Of a stretch of 30,000 bases of DNA, positions 25,839 through 30,000 are shown one piece after another (within the stretch, counting starts at the first letter, position 1; each line of letters starts with the position of its first letter). A program made the translations under genes and the position numbers. The stretch lies in the NCBI GenBank assembly GCA_964035545.1, contig OZ037771.1, positions 11,873,980 to 11,903,979 of the forward strand, read 5' to 3'. The notes beneath the pieces are model-generated. The model made no database searches, was not told the origin of the DNA, and saw nothing but the letters and a program-made list of their open reading frames with translations. Source of the stretch: Bugula neritina. Taxonomy: Eukaryota; Bryozoa; Gymnolaemata; Cheilostomatida; Bugulidae.

Positions 25839-28291
25839 GTACAAGCACCACACCATACTAGTTGAAATATAGTCATTCATAGTCAGGGTTTTCAGCTAAA
25901 AGCTCACAGTGAGAGCAGAATCATAACAAGGTATATATGTGTTTATATTTTAGCCATAACAGAAAGTGGGATTGAACCTTTTTATGTTGGAATTGGAGGA
26001 AATAGTGAGATATGCGGTGATTTTCCTGCAAACCCAGCTACGTTTGGCATCAGGGATTCTGCTGGAACGATTTCAGGATCTGTCAACCGTAGGTCTATAA
26101 GCATCAGAATCGTTAGAATCAGTACAATTGTATTTGTTTATGTTCTGCATTGACAAATAAAAACTCATCTAAGTCATCACAATTAATATGGCTAATACTT
26201 GCTTGTTGCTTATTTTCAGCTTGGTGGGGTGTTTTCGATGGGCGAGGAATAGGATGCGGTCCAAGGGGGTATGTTGATATTTGTGAAGCTGGAGTGAACA
26301 ATGATCTACAAATAGTAGCCTCCTTTGATGGTCCCCCACCCACAAATGCACCGGTTCCAACGCTAGGAGGAGGGGTAGCATTTCCAACTGTATTGCCAGT
26401 AACCATTACACTAGCGACAACTCTGGCACCAACAACCACTCTAGTACCAACTACTACAACTGCAACAACAACCACCACAACTGCATCAACAACCAGTACT
26501 ATTGGACCCAATTCCCTGGAATGTCTAAACTGTTTTATTGCTAATATAAACCTCATTTCCTGTTTATCTTCATGTGGAGCCAGTAGCAGAGTAGTGATAT
26601 GCCCGTACTTACCTCAGTGTGGATCTAGAATCTTCCCTTGTCAAGCTCTAGTAAGACAAATTAAAAGTTACAAAATCTAACAATGAAATATGTTTGTTTA
26701 AACTTTAGTTTTATATCAAATTAAAAACTATATTGAATAGCAAGCAGCCAATAAAAGGCATTTGTGTTTAGTTTATCAGTAAGTTATTTTAGCTACTAAA
26801 CATTTAAATTAGTTGTAAGCGCTTAGACAGAGAGAGCTAACAAAAATTGATACAAAAACCATCATTAAATCTCAAACGCAGCTATTTCTTCTTTAGTACA
26901 TATAGACGATCTCTCACGCAGTTCTAATTCAATGCCTAGAACTCAAATCTCATCTGTTCTGAAAATGTTTTAGCTTTATTTGGTAAAAATTAACTAAATG
27001 ATCACGGCTAACTATAGCAGGAATTTATTAACCAAGTGTGTGATAAACAATTTATTGACTATTGTCTTGTATAACTGCAAAGTTCAGTAACTGAGTTAGC
27101 CTAGGGCCACACTGTACGTATTTTTTCGTTCGAAAATTGAAACCACAAGCAGCAAAGGTGTCCACTGTAGCATCAGTGATGCGTGATAAATAAGGCTTTG
27201 ATTTTTAAATCGCACTCGCTTTCAATAAAACGCAATTTACTGGAATGTAGCACTAAAATAAAGAAATTGGGCTCGCTGAATAACTACCAGCCAATTAGTT
27301 GACGACGACAGAGGCGATTCGCACTTGCGTTGAGAATGCTGAGCGAAAAGTGCGAATGTTTTCTCAATGCGTACAGTGGACACCTTTACTACTTGTGATT
27401 TCAATTTTCGCGTGCGAAGATACGCATAGTGTGGCCCTAGGCTTACTGCTAGGTAATTAAATGCCTATAAGCTTCACCTGCCTGCAGCTGTATTACACTA
27501 GCCCCAGCAATTGCAATGCCAACATTGTTGATAAGTGTGCTGTTATTATTGTAGCCTTGTCCAGGAAACTGGTGTGATTGGAAATCCTATGACTCATGCA
27601 CAGGAAGTTGTGTAAATGGAATCGCTATACCAGGCACTCAGAGAAGGAGGAGAGTTTGCGCTTGCTTACCACCAGAATCTCCTCTTGGTCCTACATGTGA
27701 AGGAGAGTTTGAACAGATCAGAGACTGTGATCCACCAGTAAGGCGTTTGCTCTCGTATAATTAGATTACGTGATAATGCACCAGAAGGCATATGTGGATA
27801 AATGATGCAGTTTTTATCTAGAAAAATAAGCTTCTTCAATGAGACTTATGTATAATTATATGGGTGCTACTTAGTAAACTTTTCATTCTTCAAAGTTAGA
27901 ATCGTATTAGTGGAAATTATAAAACATCGTAAATTTGGTACTAGATGAATCAAAGTCTTATGATATTTTAAATAAATTTGCTTACATTTTGTAGTATAAA
28001 ACATGTCGCAGATTGATATTAACAAAGTTTCAGACCAGATAATTTGTTAGATCACAATCAGCAACACTCCAATTGCAAATAATTATCAAACTTTGCAAAA
28101 TAGTTTGACATTTATTTCACTTTTATCATTCCTAGGTCTGTCTACCTTCAAGTATAGTGATTATAAGAGGTAAACCCCAAAGAAGAAGAACGTCAAAAAC
28201 AAAAAAAAATAAGCAGAGGAGAAGAAAGCGCCAAAAAGTCATAAGAAGTCAACGTCGACGTAACAAGAAAATCAGAATCAAGAGAAATTAA
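25698..28291 (+). CDS. secreted Cys-rich protein with Thr-rich linker, TSP1 module and basic tail
   Basis: Exons are 25698-25838, 25954-26088, 26220-26650, 27555-27737 and 28136-28291, with intron phases 1, 1, 0, 0 and good GT/AG sites. They encode about 347 residues without the N-terminus. In order: a Cys-rich module (1-47), a Gly-rich segment with few Cys (48-91), WWGVFDGRGIGCGPRG (93-108), a Pro/Thr mucin-like linker (130-190), a short CLSSCGASSRVVIC module (206-219), a thrombospondin type 1 repeat (236-296), and a 51-residue tail dense in Arg and Lys ending at TAA. The TSP1 call rests on W244-x5-C250-x3-C254, the RRRRVC stretch and the closing CEGEFEQIRDC. A basic tail after one TSP1 recalls R-spondin, but no furin-like repeats are visible. 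It is probably an extracellular-matrix or glycan-binding secreted protein. The exact family is not recognised. Confidence 0.78.
25954..26088 (+). CDS. secreted protein exon: Gly-rich segment
   Basis: Acceptor ATTTTAG and donor GTAGGT; phase 1 on both sides, 135 bases. It encodes GIEPFYVGIGGNSEICGDF followed by TFGIRDSAGTISGSVN. A symmetric phase-1 exon like this could be gained or lost without a frame change. Confidence 0.72.
26220..26650 (+). CDS. secreted protein exon: Trp/Gly motif, mucin-like linker, short Cys module
   Basis: Acceptor TTTTCAG and donor GTAAGA. It encodes WWGVFDGRGIGCGPRG and VDICEAG, then a long Thr/Pro/Ala linker with runs of Thr (residues about 153-185, likely O-glycosylated). 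It ends ISCLSSCGASSRVVIC with two further Cys, CGSRIFPC. Confidence 0.85.
27099..27442. mobile_element. MITE with 71-bp terminal inverted repeats
   Basis: Left TIR 27099-27169 and right TIR 27372-27442 are inverted copies without gaps and with about a dozen mismatches. They begin GCCTAGGGCCACACT and end in the shared AAAGGTGTCCACTGTA. TTA flanks both ends directly (27096-27098 and 27443-27445), a 3-bp duplication like those of PIF/Harbinger elements. The 202-bp core has no ORF and is less AT-rich than the intron around it. Confidence 0.9.
27555..27737 (+). CDS. secreted protein exon: thrombospondin type 1 repeat
   Basis: Acceptor TTGTAG and donor GTAAGG; 61 codons, phase 0 on both sides. It encodes PCPGNWCDWKSYDSCTGSC, TQRRRRVCAC and GPTCEGEFEQIRDCDPP. 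The first Trp and the Cys pattern fit TSP1; the second Trp of the usual pair is Tyr. Confidence 0.85.
28136..28291 (+). CDS. secreted protein last exon: Arg/Lys-rich tail
   Basis: Acceptor TTCCTAG, phase 0. Begins VCLPSSIVIIRGKPQRRR, then is almost entirely Lys, Arg, Gln and Asn to RIKRN and TAA at 28289-28291. This kind of tail could bind heparan sulphate or acidic surfaces. Confidence 0.75.
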   Translation, partial: VCLPSSIVIIRGKPQRRRTSKTKKNKQRRRKRQKVIRSQRRRNKKIRIKRN

Positions 28292-28442
28292 ACATGAGGG
28301 AAAATTCATGAAGGAGCCATGCTTTAAGCTCAAACCACCATGAAAAAAGCAAAAAAAATTGATAGACTGAAATAAGCTTTTAGTTTTCATATCTTATAAT
28401 GTTTCAAACATATACTCGCCACTACATTCAATGGTTGGCAGG

Positions 28443-28448
28443 AATAAA
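28443..28448 (+). promoter_or_regulatory. candidate polyadenylation signal
   Basis: AATAAA, 152 bases after the stop codon of the secreted-protein gene. The hexamer is common in AT-rich DNA, so it is only suggestive. Confidence 0.35.
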
Positions 28449-29504
28449 TGGTAGCTGTGCTGCATTTGTTAATTCATTAGCTTATGAATAATTAGAAATG
28501 CTGAAGCTTGTCAATTTAATATACTACATAGAAGTATGTGAATTACAGTCTAACAAAATTATAAAACAATTATTTCTATCTTCTTATGCAGCTGATAGTT
28601 ATTGAAGAACAGATATAGAGCAGTTGTAAACAATTAGCAATTCATTATGCGAAGTATTAGCTTCTAATCATTCTTTACTAGTTACACAAAGTTTAGACTA
28701 GTGATGATTGACAAGTCTACAAAAAATAGCGCTAATCTGACCATTAATTAATTACAAAAGCAAATGTTGATAGGATTCTTGGAAAAATAATTAAAATAAT
28801 TTGACGTGTTTGTTATGATAAAAATCATTTTGAATTTTCTTTGCTGCTATATGATCAGGATTATGCCTGTTGATTAGCGTCACAGATAAAAGGGTAATTG
28901 CCAGCTTTCAACAAGAAAAATGAACTTAATAATAATTTAATGTAAATTTAATCCAACCACTTACAAACCAAAAATGCTTTAAGTAGGGCATTTTTACGTG
29001 GCAATCCAAGAGTTTGTCTTTAGTCAGGCTATATGCTCATTTAGACAATGCATATAAAATTTGTACTAAATCATCAAGTTTAATTCTACACGTAGCTGAG
29101 CTGCACTCTAAACTTGAGAATTATGAGAAAGACCACTTCAAACCTTAAGATTCATACAACCACATTTATCAAGCTTCTATAAAATGCAATCTCAGGGATT
29201 ATCTCAGTAGTGTCTGGGGTTGAAATTGTAATATGTTTATCGATTAAATAGTTTAGTATCAAAGTTTAAACGTTATAATGGGGTACAAGTTAAACTGCTA
29301 TTTATACTATGTTTAAGATTATATGCAATTAAGCTATAAATGCCCAGACCTTAGAAATTATATATTTAATACATTGGGAATTTCTCAAAAGCTTCATCAT
29401 ACATTTTTTACATTATAACATTTGCTGCCATACTGACGCATCAATAAAAAATATCCAGGAATGGTTAACCAATTATAATGGAGATGGCATTGGCTTTGCT
29501 AAAA
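28449..29504. other. intergenic, nothing recognised
   Basis: AT-rich sequence with no supported coding or structural feature. Confidence 0.4.
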
Positions 29505-29505
29505 G

Positions 29506-29572
<67 letters not shown>

Positions 29573-29576
29573 GTGT
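29505..29576. repeat. (GT)n microsatellite
   Basis: 72 bases of GT repeats with a GC step near each end (GTGTGTGCGTGTG). It is the same dinucleotide class as the CA tract at 15950, on the opposite strand. Confidence 0.97.
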
Positions 29577-30000
29577 TATATAGTAAATTTTTGACAGCTT
29601 ATTAAACATTTTTATTTTCATCAAAAAATTTGAAACATACCTGCAAGTTTGTATTGGGTTTGTATACAAACTATAAAGCAAAGCATTTCAAGTTACTTTA
29701 CAAAAAAATAAAAATTATATTATTACCACAAATTGGATCTGAATGCAGCAATCATGCATTGGCACCCAGGGCTTATAAATTGTTAAGTTGAGTTAGTTGA
29801 CATAATAAAATCATACTTCATAAATTCTCTCTGTTCATTGTTTGATATTTTTTCACAACAGCAACTGCTGCATCATTTCTGCAAAAACTTATAACTTTAT
29901 AGTAGTTAATGAGCTAATTAAATTGCTCTTAGAATAATGGTTTGCATTACTTTTCACTATTTGCAGCCATTCAATTATACCAGGATACAAATGCTTGTTA
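29577..30000. other. right end, nothing recognised
   Basis: AT-rich sequence to the window edge; no supported feature. Confidence 0.4.

Noticed and set aside
25698-28291. Calling the gene an R-spondin
   Set aside because: The TSP1 and basic tail fit, but the two furin-like repeats that define the family are not seen and a Thr-rich linker is present.

Overview
This window is AT-rich animal nuclear DNA, roughly one third G+C by eye. The evidence is spliced genes with GT/AG introns, long AT and CA/GT dinucleotide tracts, a decayed Ty3/gypsy retrotransposon, a tRNA-derived repeat, and a gene for a secreted protein with a thrombospondin type 1 module. Nothing looks bacterial: there are no operons, long ORFs or ribosome binding sites. 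A marine or other lophotrochozoan-like invertebrate is plausible, but I cannot name the species. Most of the 30 kb is non-coding.

Layout. 0.66-3.14 kb (+): a six-exon class I SAM-dependent methyltransferase gene with two lesions, probably a pseudogene. 3.1-9.3 kb: intergenic, with an AT tract, a decayed coding-like patch, a TATA/initiator pair beside one copy of a dispersed repeat, a tRNA-like repeat, and the second, inverted copy of the dispersed repeat. 9.4-14.0 kb (+): a heavily broken Ty3/gypsy element holding gag, protease, part of reverse transcriptase, RNase H and integrase remnants. It has internal deletions and an insertion of about 0.7 kb. 15.95-16.2 kb: an uninterrupted CA tract. 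16.8-19.2 kb (-): exons 3-6 of a second methyltransferase copy, intact and convergent with the first; its exons 1 and 2 were not found in the window. 20.5-20.8 kb: a long AT tract. 24.0-24.54 kb: three large palindromes in a row. 25.7-28.3 kb (+): a five-exon (perhaps six-exon) gene for a secreted Cys-rich protein with a Thr-rich linker, one good thrombospondin type 1 module and a very basic tail. A MITE with 71-bp terminal inverted repeats lies in one of its introns. 29.5 kb: a GT tract.

The two methyltransferase copies match exon by exon (217, 113 and 135 bases in both; the last exon 99 against 88). This makes the lesions in the plus-strand copy readable. One is a lost GT donor after exon 2. 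The other is an 11-base insertion at the start of exon 6 that is the exact inverse copy of the adjacent bases. The methyltransferases and the secreted protein show no obvious functional link. I found no clear new multi-gene system. The most unusual material is the templated insertion, the palindrome cluster at 24 kb, and the secreted mosaic protein.
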